DNA from: Tenacibaculum larymnensis
Lineage (GTDB): Bacteria; Bacteroidota; Bacteroidia; Flavobacteriales; Flavobacteriaceae
Assembly: GCF_028829235.1 (NCBI RefSeq)
Contig: NZ_JAIWJY010000006.1
Coordinates: forward strand, 1 to 64,000
Direction of reading: 5' to 3'
Length of the DNA stretch: 64,000 nt
The notes below the pieces were generated by a model that had not been told where the DNA came from, did no database searches, and was given only the letters and a program-made list of their open reading frames with translations. Position 1 is the stretch's first letter. Every line of letters begins with the position of its first letter. Both the position numbers and the translations under genes were made by a program. This document shows, one piece after another, positions 1 to 10,100 of the stretch.

Positions 1-600
1 TGCATCTAACCATGTTTGATACGCAGATTTTCCGTCTACTCCTGTTGACACTATTGGGCTCCATGAGTTTCCATCTGAACTATAAATTTCTCCAGAATTG
101 GTATCTACATATAAAATACCTGTAGCTGGGTCTATAGAATTACTAATAGGAGATCCTTTACCTGTTAATAATTCATTCTCTGCTAATAGAGATGACAAAT
201 CAACAGACTTTGAAATTGCATTTTCTAACTCGAGAGTAAGAATATTAGAGCTGTTTAAGAAGAAATTTTTAATTTGTTGATTATCTGCTTGTGTAGCAAT
301 GAGATTCGACACTGTAGTTATGTCTACTAATTTTTCCCATAGCACTCCATTCCAATAATAAAATCCTTTTCCGGATGTACTATTTGTATTATAAACTAAT
401 AAACTTTCATTAATTGTCGCACTACTTACTGGTGAAGCTGTACTTAAATTATCAATATTCAATCTGGGAATTAATAAACCTTTGCTATCTGACTTGATAT
501 CTAACTGAGCAGATACATTAGGTGTCAAGGTTCCTATTCCTACTTGTGCAGTAATAGTTACACTTAAAATTAAGAGTACGAGGGTTGTTACTTTTTTCAT
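1..600 (-). CDS. Partial secreted/surface protein with Bacteroidota QVGIGT...GLLIPRL N-terminus
   Basis: Open on the minus strand from an ATG at 598-600 to the window edge (200 codons, no stop), so the C-terminus is missing. It begins with a signal peptide (MKKVTTLVLLILSVTITAQ) followed directly by VGIGT and then LDIKSDSKGLLIPRL. This arrangement is typical of large Bacteroidota cell-surface or tail-fibre-like proteins, whose N-terminus carries VGIGT..P...LDI..S.GLL.PR. Further on there is a GFYYWNGVLWEKL segment, and near the edge a GEIYSSDGNSWSPI segment, both common in these proteins. It lies downstream of the peptide operon, separated from it by a terminator, so it is probably not part of the pathway. 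Exact function is unknown. The start is supported by the signal peptide beginning immediately. Confidence 0.85.
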   Translation of the reverse strand, partial: MKKVTTLVLLILSVTITAQVGIGTLTPNVSAQLDIKSDSKGLLIPRLNIDNLSTASPVSSATINESLLVYNTNSTSGKGFYYWNGVLWEKLVDITTVSNLIATQADNQQIKNFFLNSSNILTLELENAISKSVDLSSLLAENELLTGKGSPISNSIDPATGILYVDTNSGEIYSSDGNSWSPIVSTGVDGKSAYQTWLDA

Positions 601-944
601 TAGTTTTTTTGTTTTGGTGGGACTTCTTAGTAATCATATATTACATTTAATTAAATTTTATTAATAAATTAAATTTTGATGTTCTATCTAGTAAGTAAAA
701 GGGTTAATATCAGCACTGTCTTCATAGCTAAAAGGCGATAGATTTGAAGAAACACCTAAAACAAACTGATTTACAACATACTAACCTTTTACAATTTAAT
801 GAAAAAAAATTGATTTTTGTAAATACCTCTTTTATTCTTCTTAATTATCAGGTAAAGTCCCCCTAAAAAACAATTCTTTTACACATGAAAATAATTAGGG
901 CTTTTAAATAGTTTGATACTTATAACACAAGGAAGTTTTAGGCA
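601..944. other. Intergenic region, no gene seen
   Basis: About 345 bases of AT-rich sequence between the operon terminator and the start of the partial surface-protein gene. No coding frame of convincing composition is visible on either strand. It should contain the promoter of the surface-protein gene, but I find no good copy of the Bacteroidota -7 element (TAnnTTTG) on the minus strand here, so no promoter is called. Confidence 0.5.
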
Positions 945-976
945 ACAAAAAAGCCTTACTAAAACTAGTAAGGCTT
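945..976 (-). terminator. Intrinsic terminator at the end of the NRPS/PKS operon
   Basis: Perfect 10-bp inverted repeat AAGCCTTACT (951-960) / AGTAAGGCTT (967-976) with a 6-base loop. Read on the minus strand, the stem is followed directly by a run of T residues (complement of the A-run at about 945-952). It lies 75 bases downstream of the last operon gene, whose stop is at 1052, and in the correct orientation to end its transcript. This marks the probable 3' end of the operon. Confidence 0.85.
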
Positions 977-1051
977 ATTGTGATCGCGACAATTATATTA
1001 TATTCTTTCTGACTTAGTTTTCAAAGACTTCTTGATTATCATTAAACAAAC

Positions 1052-2425
1052 TTAAACACTTGTTTCTAAGACTATTGCTTCTACAGCTCCTTTAGCTGAG
1101 TTAATTACTCCTACATCTGTTTTTACTTCAGACATTCTTACCCATACACCTCCGTAAATATCTCCAAAACCAAAAGCTCCCCAAACAAGCTTATGTTTAC
1201 TCCATTCATTCTGGAAGTTTGGAGCTATAAAATCAATTGAATCACAAAACTCTTGAACGATATATTTAGTATTTTTGACCGCATAATTTATAGCTTCATC
1301 CCATTCTTTTATTGTCATAAACTTTCCTACAAAAACATTTTTTCCTTGTGAGCCCGTGGCGTCTTTTACTACAAAATTATTTTTGTTTTTCTTTAATAAT
1401 TGAAGAAGATTTACTTCTTTACCTTTATAAAAAACATTTTTATTTTCTACTATTTCCGTATAAGGTATTGAGTCCAAAATAAGTTTATTTTCATCATCTG
1501 TAAATTCTTTTTCTTCGGCTAAGCTTCTTAATATTGCTAAGTTTCTTTTATCTTCTACCATTTGGATATCAATTGGTGAAGTTATGTATAGACTATTTAA
1601 AACGTAAGCTCTAAATACTTCTGGTTTTAAGTGTAAATCACTGTTTAATAATGTTAGAGCATGAATTCTGTTATTTTTATAAAAGATATTTCCTTTTACA
1701 TACTGAAGATCAGTTAAATTCCCTGTTATTGCTTTACCTTTTAAACCAATAGAGTTTATTTCTCCTTCCCATAAATTATTAAAAAAATTCATCGTATTAA
1801 AAGTTAAGTCTTCTCCTACCGAATCCATCCCTACAAAAATATTTATCTCGTTCTTTTTGTCTATTTCAGATACATGCTTTAATATTTCTCCTACTAAAAA
1901 CTTAAAATAAGATGTTTGAATATTTCTACAATGATATTTATTAGAACTATCTTGGAGTAAATTATTATGAAGACTTCTTATTACTTTTTCAAAACTCTGA
2001 ACTTGGAAACCTCCTAATGAAGGCCCCATATTTACTTCTAATATTTTGAATCCATCACTTGTTCTCGTTAAATCAAGTCTTGAGCTTGTCGATAGCTTTT
2101 TTTGATAACACATCAAGCCAAATTCAGCTAGCATATAATTTTTATCATAATAAAACTCTGCTATTTTTGATACATCATTTTTAAAATATAACTCTGGTAC
2201 TTGTGATAGAAGTTTTGGTATTTTTAAGCACATTTCTTCCAAACTCTGAACAACATCCGACTCAATTAAAACTGGCCAAGAACAAACAGGATATTCATAT
2301 TCACGAAAAACAGGATCAATTTCTTTTAAATCTGTATTTACTCTAGGTGCAATTAGCTTTCTTTTACTTTCTATAAAAGAGTTATGTTTACTTGATAAAA
2401 TTGAGATTGATTTATTTATAGTCAT
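1052..2425 (-). CDS. ATP-grasp-like protein, paralogue 3 of 3 (last gene of operon)
   Basis: 457 residues, no signal peptide. Two regions resemble ATP-grasp elements in circularly permuted order. An E-x-N metal-site-like motif lies early (FKILEVNMGPSLGGF, E130/N132). A Lys/Gly-rich nucleotide-loop-like segment lies late (FVVKDATGSQGKNVFVG, around residue 354). The conserved C-terminus contains GAFGFGDIYGGVW and GVINSAKGAVEA. This layout recalls glutathionylspermidine-synthase-like and other permuted ATP-grasp ligases, which join a carboxylate to an amine through an acyl phosphate. The family call is inference from motifs only. Two close paralogues lie immediately upstream (gaps of about 30 bases). 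As part of a peptide operon lacking a thioesterase domain, a role in amino-acid ligation or tailoring is possible but unproven. Confidence 0.6.
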   Translation of the reverse strand: MTINKSISILSSKHNSFIESKRKLIAPRVNTDLKEIDPVFREYEYPVCSWPVLIESDVVQSLEEMCLKIPKLLSQVPELYFKNDVSKIAEFYYDKNYMLAEFGLMCYQKKLSTSSRLDLTRTSDGFKILEVNMGPSLGGFQVQSFEKVIRSLHNNLLQDSSNKYHCRNIQTSYFKFLVGEILKHVSEIDKKNEINIFVGMDSVGEDLTFNTMNFFNNLWEGEINSIGLKGKAITGNLTDLQYVKGNIFYKNNRIHALTLLNSDLHLKPEVFRAYVLNSLYITSPIDIQMVEDKRNLAILRSLAEEKEFTDDENKLILDSIPYTEIVENKNVFYKGKEVNLLQLLKKNKNNFVVKDATGSQGKNVFVGKFMTIKEWDEAINYAVKNTKYIVQEFCDSIDFIAPNFQNEWSKHKLVWGAFGFGDIYGGVWVRMSEVKTDVGVINSAKGAVEAIVLETSV

Positions 2426-2457
2426 TTTTACTTCATTTATTTTTTACTCTTTTACCT

Positions 2458-3834
2458 CTATTGATATTCGAAAATAATTGCTTCTACTGCTCCTTTAGCA
2501 GAATTAATAACACCAACATCATTTTTTGATTCAGAAAGTCTCCCCCAAACACCACCATATTCTTCACCAAAACCAAATGCCCCCCAAATTAATTTATGAT
2601 CTACCCATAAATTATCTTTATTTGGAGCCAAGTAATTTTTTGAGGCACAATATTCCTGAATAATATAATTTTTCTTGAGTCCTAGATTAATTATCTCATG
2701 CCAACTTTTCTCTGTCTCAAATTCACCAATAAAAACATTATCACCCTGAGCTCCAACAGCATCTTTTATTACAAAGTTATTTTTACGCTCTTTAACCAGT
2801 TCTAATACATCATATTCCTCACCTTCAAAAAAAGTTGTTTTTTTACTTAAGTTTTCTGTATATGGAATACATCTTAAAATCAATTTGTTATCTTCTTTAC
2901 TAAACTTATTTTGTAATGCAAGTTTTCTTAGTAATACTAGGCTTCTCTTATCTCCTAAAATTGCATACCCAAAATGCGTTGTTAAGTACACCTTTTTTTG
3001 TATAAAACTTCTATATATAGTTTTATCTAAAGGAATATTCTTTCCTAATAATGTTATTCCATGAATTGGAATTCCTCTATAGGTTACACCCCCTTTTTCA
3101 TTTTTTAGCTCTGAAACATCTCCTGTATATGCTTTTCCTTTTATTTTAAGCTCAGTAAATTCATTTTGCACTAAACCATTAATAAACTTCATTGCATTTT
3201 GTCTTACAGAATCTTCTTTATCTGTTAGTCCTATAAAAATATTTACTTCTTTTTTTTCTTTAGTATAATTAAGAACTTCATTAATTAAGAACTGAAAATA
3301 TTTCTGCTGTACATTGTAAGATTTAAATTTTTCTTTTGAAAACTTTAAAAAAGCTGGGTGTAAACTTCTTAATGTACATTCAAAGCTACTCAGTTCAAAA
3401 CCTCCTAACAAAGACCCCGCATTTACTTCTAACACTTTAAAATCGGTTTTTGGTAAACTTAAATCAAGCCTTATACTTGAATTTTGATTCATCTGAAGAG
3501 AAATTAACCCTAATTGAGCCATAATTTGATTTCCTTCATAATAATAGTCTGCTATATTTTTAATATCATTTTTAAAATATAATTCGGGGATTCTAGATAT
3601 TAATTTTGGAATTTTAAACGTTAACTCCTCTAATTGATTTGATTTATGATTATCTATTATTATTGGCCATGAACACACTTCGTAATCATAATTTTTAAAC
3701 AAATCTGGAATTTCTTCTTTGTCTATCTCATTTATGTTAAGTCTTGGAGAGGACACTTTTTCATTTTCTATAAACTCTTCATGAAACTCTCCTAAAATAG
3801 AGTTTTTATAGCTCGTTTTATATACTTCTTTCAT
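2458..3834 (-). CDS. ATP-grasp-like protein, paralogue 2 of 3
   Basis: 458 residues, aligning end to end with both neighbours. Shared blocks are ELYFKNDI near residue 90, SSIRLDL, FKVLEVNAGSLLGGF (E-x-N element; the Met of the neighbours is Ala here), DKRSLVLLRKLA, the loop FVIKDAVGAQGDNVFIG, and the C-terminal GAFGFGEEYGGVW...GVINSAKGAVEA. The central third (about residues 185-270) diverges most, which would be expected if it carries substrate specificity. Same tentative permuted ATP-grasp ligase assignment as its paralogues. Cytoplasmic, since no signal or membrane segment is visible. Which peptide or amino acid it acts on cannot be read from the sequence. Confidence 0.6.
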   Translation of the reverse strand: MKEVYKTSYKNSILGEFHEEFIENEKVSSPRLNINEIDKEEIPDLFKNYDYEVCSWPIIIDNHKSNQLEELTFKIPKLISRIPELYFKNDIKNIADYYYEGNQIMAQLGLISLQMNQNSSIRLDLSLPKTDFKVLEVNAGSLLGGFELSSFECTLRSLHPAFLKFSKEKFKSYNVQQKYFQFLINEVLNYTKEKKEVNIFIGLTDKEDSVRQNAMKFINGLVQNEFTELKIKGKAYTGDVSELKNEKGGVTYRGIPIHGITLLGKNIPLDKTIYRSFIQKKVYLTTHFGYAILGDKRSLVLLRKLALQNKFSKEDNKLILRCIPYTENLSKKTTFFEGEEYDVLELVKERKNNFVIKDAVGAQGDNVFIGEFETEKSWHEIINLGLKKNYIIQEYCASKNYLAPNKDNLWVDHKLIWGAFGFGEEYGGVWGRLSESKNDVGVINSAKGAVEAIIFEYQ

Positions 3835-3864
3835 TTACTAATTTTTTAAGCTTGTTTTGATTTT

Positions 3865-5229
3865 CTAATTATACTCATATACTAAACCACCTATAGCCCC
3901 TGAAGCAGCGTTTACCACCCCTGTTTCATTTTTATGAATTTGTGATAATCTTGCACAAACCCCACCATAAACATCTCCAAACCCATAAGCACCTAATATT
4001 AATCTATTTGGCACCCATTTATCATCTTCATTAGGAGCAAAAACTGTTTGTGAATCACAAAACTCTTGTACTAAATAATTTTTACTTTCAATTGCTTCTA
4101 ATATTGTATTGTTCCAATCGTTTTGTTCCATAAACTTCCCTACAAACACATTGTTTCCTTGGAGTTCATTTGCTACTTTTATTACAAAGAGGTTTTTGTT
4201 TTTCTTCAATAAGTTAGTAAGTGAAACTTCTTTTTGGTCGTACCATACATTTTCATCCTTTACCAATTCTGTCCAAGGAATACAGTTTAGAACTAATGAG
4301 TTATTTTTTTTGGAAAAATATTTTTTTTGAGCTAAGGTTCTTAAAATATTGAGGTTTCTTTTATCTCCTAATATTGTTGTTCCTAAATGGTCAGGAAAGT
4401 AAACTTGATTGCTTAAAAAAGCTCTAAATAAATTAGGAGAATTTCCAAGGGCCGCATAATTTAATATCAAAACTGAATCTATACGTTTATCTTCATAAAA
4501 AAGTTTTCTTTTTACTAGGTTTAGCTCTTTTATTTTACCTATAAAAACTTTACCTTTTAAATTTCTGTGTTTAAGCTCCTCATCTAATAATTTTTGAAAG
4601 TACTGTTGAATTTCATTATCTTCTTCTGTGCTTTTACCATACCCTACAAGGAAAATATTTATATCACTATTTTTAGTATTAATAAACTTTAAACTTTGCT
4701 CAATAATAAAATTTATATATATCGATTGAGTTTTCCTTATAACGAAATCTTTATTATCGTTATCTTTCTTTTTCATTATCGGATGTAAACTCCTTATAAG
4801 TTCATCAAAATTTTGGAACTCCATTCCACCTATTGAAGATCCCATATTTATTTCTAATACCTTAAATCCTTTTTGAGTTTGTATGATGTCTAAACGTGAA
4901 CTTATTTCTATGTTTTTTGCTAATGACATTAGAGCAAACTGTGCTAACATTTCATTCCCTTCAAAATAAAAATCGCTAATTTTTTTCACATCATTTTTAA
5001 AATACAGTTCAGGTATTTTTTGTAACAACATCGGTAATTCTTTACAAAGTTCGTTTAAACCTTTTATTTCATTTTTATCTAAAAGAACTGGCCAAGAACT
5101 AATAGGAACATCATAATTATGAAAAACCTTTGGGACTAAATCGTTATTTACTTTTACTATGTTTTCTTTTATTACTCCATTTCTAGTAAAAGAATCATAT
5201 CTTTCTTTTAAAATTGTATTATTCATCAT
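3865..5229 (-). CDS. ATP-grasp-like protein, paralogue 1 of 3, with altered nucleotide loop
   Basis: 454 residues, first of the tandem triplet. It keeps the ELYFKNDV block, the E-x-N element (FKVLEINMGSSIGGM) and the C-terminal GAYGFGDVYGGVCARLS...GVVNAASGA block. The presumed nucleotide loop is changed: the two paralogues read KDA-T/V-G-S/A-QG, whereas this copy reads FVIKVANELQGNNVFVG, losing the Asp and a Gly. The end is also less conserved (GAIGGL for GAVEAI). It may therefore be a diverged-specificity or catalytically weakened member. ATG start at 5227-5229; a second Met follows directly. The gap to the upstream hydrolase gene is 19 bases. Confidence 0.6.
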   Translation of the reverse strand: MMNNTILKERYDSFTRNGVIKENIVKVNNDLVPKVFHNYDVPISSWPVLLDKNEIKGLNELCKELPMLLQKIPELYFKNDVKKISDFYFEGNEMLAQFALMSLAKNIEISSRLDIIQTQKGFKVLEINMGSSIGGMEFQNFDELIRSLHPIMKKKDNDNKDFVIRKTQSIYINFIIEQSLKFINTKNSDINIFLVGYGKSTEEDNEIQQYFQKLLDEELKHRNLKGKVFIGKIKELNLVKRKLFYEDKRIDSVLILNYAALGNSPNLFRAFLSNQVYFPDHLGTTILGDKRNLNILRTLAQKKYFSKKNNSLVLNCIPWTELVKDENVWYDQKEVSLTNLLKKNKNLFVIKVANELQGNNVFVGKFMEQNDWNNTILEAIESKNYLVQEFCDSQTVFAPNEDDKWVPNRLILGAYGFGDVYGGVCARLSQIHKNETGVVNAASGAIGGLVYEYN

Positions 5230-5248
5230 AATATTTTTTAGTGTTGAA

Positions 5249-7186
5249 CTATATTATTCCCCAATACATTAAATAAACAATACACAAAAGATTTGAAAAT
5301 AGTAAGGAAAAAACAATGCTTCTATCTCTTATCGATTTTAATTTTAGAAAATAATATACAAAAGAAAGAATCAAAAGAAAGGTAAAAATAGTAATTGCTG
5401 TGAATACATAATCAAAACTACTTGGCAGCCCAAAAGCTAAGATAAAATAATTATTTGCCGCTGTTTCGTTCATTACTTTCATCAATAAAACAAAGCATAA
5501 TATTCCTATTATAGAAGTAAAAACCCCCATAAAACGAATAATACTGTCTACTCTTTTTGAATACTCTTTTTTAAAGATTTTTATAGTATAATTAATTATA
5601 AAAAAGATCATTAATATAAGTGCAATTACTAGTGGTGATAAAAAAACTGGGTCTAGGTTATTAAAACTATTCCCCATTTTAAACACTCCTGAATTAATAG
5701 TTATGTCATTCACTAAATAAACTGGTTTTATATCCAAAAAAAGTTTTTCATCATTTTTGATTCCCACATCAGATAAAAAATCACTAACTAGTTTACTCCC
5801 TTTTTGAGTAAAACTTGCAGAATGACCATAAGTAGGAATTTCTAAAAATTTTGACTCGGTTAATTTTGCATTTAACTCACTTCCATTAGTAGATGGAGTT
5901 ATTGGGTCATACTCACCAGATATTATGATCGTAGGTATATTTCTTTTTAGATTTTTTGTAGAATTATTCATCATAAAAAGGCTGTCCCTTTTTATCCCTC
6001 CCCATTTATCACATACCTTAAAATCTGATTCATAGAATGCTACTCCTCCATCTAATCCTTCATATTTACTTGATTCTTTATTAAATTTAGAAAAATCATT
6101 TAATGGTAAAACCTCTTCACAACTAAAGCAATAATATACTCCATAATCCATACTCAATAAACTTGCAAAAGAAGGAACTAGGTTACTTAAAGCTTTTTTA
6201 TTTCTTTCTTTAAACTGAGAAATCAGTAATGGTATAATCTCAATCATTTGTTTATGATAAAGAGCTTGTTGTATAACTATTTTAAAATCTTCTGAGTTAA
6301 ATGTAAAATCTTCTGATTTTAAAAATTTAGCATCAACTTTTACAGTAATTGGATTGATTTCTAAATCTTTTATTACATCAAAAAACATAGTATCTAAATC
6401 TTTATAACTAGAGTTACATGCTGGGTCATCTTTACATTTTTTGAACACTTTTAACAAGCCACTCATAAAACCATCAGTATTTTTCTCATAATAACTACTT
6501 ATATTGGAAATTGGAGAGTCTAGAATCAATGATTCAATATCATTTGGATAATTACTAGCGTAAACCTGAGCTACATGAGTACCATAAGAAACCCCATAAA
6601 CAGACCATTTTTTATATCCTAAAGATGTTTTAAGCGCATTCATATCTTTTGCTATCGCTAGACTATTGTATGATAATATATCTATTCCTTTACTTATTAA
6701 GTCTGTTTTACAAGAAATTACTGCGTTTATCTTTTCTTTCTCATCCTCTTCCTCTCTTTGGTTTTTACTTAAAATTTCAAGTATTTTCTTTCCTAAATCA
6801 GGACAAAGTCTTGGTTCAGATAGTCCTGTACCTCTTATATCAAAAAGAATAATGTCTTTATTCTCTCTTATAGGATGGTTTACCCATTGCCAAATGGTTT
6901 CTGTTCCGCTTGCACCTGGACCTCCTTGAATAAATATAACAGCTTCAGAATTATTCTTACTTTTTTTATTGTTTAAAACAGAGTAAGCTATTTTTACTTC
7001 TCCTTTTAAACTTTCCCAATTCTCTGGTACTATAAGGTTTCCCCATTGGATATTTTCTCCTTCTAAAAATTTTGAATTTGGAAAAGGTGATTCTCTTTCT
7101 TCTTTTCTTATACTTTGAGCATTTACTATTGTAACAGAAAGAAGATTAAAAACTATTGCTAATATTATTGTTCTTTGTAAGTTCAT
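5249..7186 (-). CDS. Secreted alpha/beta-hydrolase (TAP/prolyl-aminopeptidase-like) with C-terminal membrane domain
   Basis: 645 residues. Signal peptide 1-24 (ending VNAQ). The hydrolase domain has the oxyanion loop GGPGASG (88-94), the nucleophile elbow GVSYGTH (Ser200), an Asp in GEYDP (about 427) and a His in YGHSAS (about 454), the layout of tripeptidyl/prolyl aminopeptidase-type serine hydrolases. From about residue 515 there are four or more hydrophobic spans (e.g. VIALILMIFFIINY and the terminal VYLMYWGII), so the catalytic part should sit in the periplasm anchored to the inner membrane. It starts 8 bases after the Gly-module NRPS gene, clearly in the same operon. It could trim the exported peptide, activate a prodrug form, or give self-protection. 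The fused membrane part is unusual for this hydrolase family. Confidence 0.8.
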   Translation of the reverse strand: MNLQRTIILAIVFNLLSVTIVNAQSIRKEERESPFPNSKFLEGENIQWGNLIVPENWESLKGEVKIAYSVLNNKKSKNNSEAVIFIQGGPGASGTETIWQWVNHPIRENKDIILFDIRGTGLSEPRLCPDLGKKILEILSKNQREEEDEKEKINAVISCKTDLISKGIDILSYNSLAIAKDMNALKTSLGYKKWSVYGVSYGTHVAQVYASNYPNDIESLILDSPISNISSYYEKNTDGFMSGLLKVFKKCKDDPACNSSYKDLDTMFFDVIKDLEINPITVKVDAKFLKSEDFTFNSEDFKIVIQQALYHKQMIEIIPLLISQFKERNKKALSNLVPSFASLLSMDYGVYYCFSCEEVLPLNDFSKFNKESSKYEGLDGGVAFYESDFKVCDKWGGIKRDSLFMMNNSTKNLKRNIPTIIISGEYDPITPSTNGSELNAKLTESKFLEIPTYGHSASFTQKGSKLVSDFLSDVGIKNDEKLFLDIKPVYLVNDITINSGVFKMGNSFNNLDPVFLSPLVIALILMIFFIINYTIKIFKKEYSKRVDSIIRFMGVFTSIIGILCFVLLMKVMNETAANNYFILAFGLPSSFDYVFTAITIFTFLLILSFVYYFLKLKSIRDRSIVFSLLFSNLLCIVYLMYWGII

Positions 7187-7194
7187 TTTCTTTA

Positions 7195-10100
7195 TTAAAA
7201 ATTAAATTCTATATCTATTATTGGTTCTTTTTCAAATTCTAAATCAGTATCTAGTTTGTCAATCATAGTTCCAGTATTATTAACTATATTGACAATAAGT
7301 GCTTTGTACCTTAGTGCAAGTATTTCTATTGTACTTTTTTCATAAATAGACTCATTATATTCAAATTTTGCTGTGGTTTCCTCAGCACCTTGAATAAAAT
7401 TTAACAAAAGCGGAACCCTAGTGTAAAATGATGGTACTTGATATTCTTTAAAGGTTAATGTAGGAGTAACTTCTATATTGCTATAATTAAATGAAGGAGC
7501 TTGTAAAGCTATTAAAACCTCAAAATTTAAATCTTTATAGACAACTTTTGGTAAGTTTTGATAAGTATCTCCTCTCAGTAAATCATTTTGTACTTCCTTT
7601 AAGAAACTATCTAATTTTTCTTTACCCACAATTCTTGTCCTTTGTGGTAAAGTTTTCACAAACATACCTAGTTGATTATTTAATTCAGCTTTTCCCCTTC
7701 CTGAGTTAACTACTCCAATACATACTTCTTTATGATTATATAATTTACAGAGAAGTATATTAAACACCCCTACTAAAAATGAATGCAACGTTAACTCTCT
7801 TCTTTTTAGATAGTTGTCAATTTCTTTTTTTAGATTCAAATCGATTTTAAAACTAAATTCATTAGCTTTATTAAAATCATGTTGAATTTCATTTTTTTGA
7901 GGAATTATTGATTCCCATGAGTAACCGTCCAAATATTTACTCCAATAATTTTCTCTCTCTTTAGTATTTTGATTTTCCATGTTTTCATACCAAACACTAT
8001 AATCTTTAAATTGAAGAGATAGCTTTTCTTGAATAGAATTAACTCCTTTTAAATTGAACTTATAATCATTTAATACTTCCTTTATTAATACTTCCATAGA
8101 CCATCCATCTAGTATTAAATGATGACCAGAAAATATAAAGTATTTTTTATCTAGAGTATTTAAGATTATCCCGCGAATTAAAACATCTTTCTCAAATTTA
8201 AATTCTCTATTTACAAAATCTGATATAAAATCGTCAACTTCTTCCTCTACTATTTCCTTTTCTTCAAGATAAAATTTATGTTTCTTTTCTAAACTTATGT
8301 TTTGTCTTGGTTCACCGTCTATTTCAATAAAATTAGTTCGGAGTATTTCATATTTCTCAATTAACTTTCTGAATGAAAACTCTAAAGCAGGCTTATTTAT
8401 TTCTCCAAAAACCTCATATACAGCATTCATATTATATGCTTTAGATATTGCTTCATTTTGAGATGCTAACCATATGCTATATTGAGGAAAAGTTAACGGG
8501 TAATTATCTTTCCTTTCAGTAAGAGGAATCTTATTTACTCTTTTTCCCTTTTGATTTTCTATTAATAAAGACAATTTTTCAATTGTAGGATTCTTGAAAA
8601 TATCTTTCAAGCTAACACTCACATCAAGCTCTTTTTCAATAATACTGGCTAACCTGACAGCATTTATAGAATGTCCTCCTAAAGAGAAAAAGCTTTCTTG
8701 TAAACTAATTTCTGCTTTCACCCCAAGTACTAACCTAAAATACCCCCTTAATTTATTAGTCATTTCAGTTTCAGTACCAATATCTTCTTTGGTGATTTTA
8801 TTATCTATTTCTAAACTCAGTAGTTTTTTTCTATCTATTTTTTTATTTGGTGTTAAAGGAAACTCATCCACATTTACTATCACAGAAGGAATCATATATT
8901 CTGGTAGTGTTTCTCTTAGCTTCTCTTTTATAGTTTTTGTATCTAATGTAATTCCTTTTTTTAATGATACAAAAGCAATTAGATATGATTCTTGGCTTTC
9001 TAGTTCTTTAGCCAAGACAGCAGATTCCTTTACATTTTCTAACTCATTTAATTTACACTCTATTTCTCCTGTTTCTATACGATAGCCTCTAACCTTAACT
9101 TGAAAATCATTTCTTCCTTGAAAAAGTATTTCTCCTTCTTTATTCCATTTACCTATGTCTCCAGTTTCATAGATTCTCTCCTCCTCTTTAAAAGGACTTC
9201 TAATAAATTTCTTTTCGCTTAATTCTTTATTTTTATAATAACCTTTTGCTAGACCATCTCCTCCTATATATATTGACCCTAAAGCACCTATTGAAACTCT
9301 TTCTAAGTTTTTATTTAGAATAAAAAACTTTGTATTATTTATTGGTTTACCAATATTGTTTGCATCATCTTCTTTTTCTATCTTTTTTGCACTTGACCAT
9401 ATCGTTGTTTCTGTTGGTCCGTACATATTCCATACCTCAGAAAAGTTTTCTAATAATTTACTCGTTAATTTATTGCTTAATAAATCTCCTCCACATAATA
9501 CCCTTATATTTCTATCACCTTTCCATCCTGAATTAAATAAAAGCTGATAAAAACTAGGAGTACCCTGAATTACCGTTGTACCTACCTCTTTTATTTTTTC
9601 TTTTAAAGATTTTGGTTCATTTAATATTCTTTTATTAGCAACATAGACAGAGGCTCCACTTATTAATGGCACATAAAACTCTAAGATTGAAATATCAAAA
9701 GACTGAGTCGTTACTGAAAAGAGAATATCATTTGAAGTAAAATTTTGATTATCTCTAATACTTATTAAGAAATTCAAAAGTGACTTATGACTTATTTCTA
9801 CTCCTTTAGGGTTACCTGTTGATCCAGAAGTATATATAATATAAGCTGTTTCATTCAAATCAATAACTTTCTTTGATTTAAAAACTCTTAAACTATTTTC
9901 TCCTATAAAGAATTTTTCTACATCTATATAATGACTATGTACTAAATTTTCTTTTTTTACTCCTTCTGTTCCAAAAACATAACACGCACCACTATGCTCT
10001 AAAATATAATTTATTCTTTTTTCTGGAAATTCTGGATCTAATGGAATGTATGAATTCCCAGACTTCAAAATTCCTAAAAATGTTACCAACATTTTTGCTG

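Noticed and set aside
1040..1056. CAAACTTA (minus TAAGTTTG), a match to the Bacteroidota -7 promoter consensus near the end of the last operon gene
   Set aside because: It overlaps the stop codon, has no convincing -33 element, and is followed by the operon terminator before any gene.
8594..9085. Plus-strand open frame of 163 residues
   Set aside because: Ser/Phe/Leu-rich antisense shadow of the A and T domains of the Gly synthetase. The minus-strand gene has clear domain motifs across the same bases.
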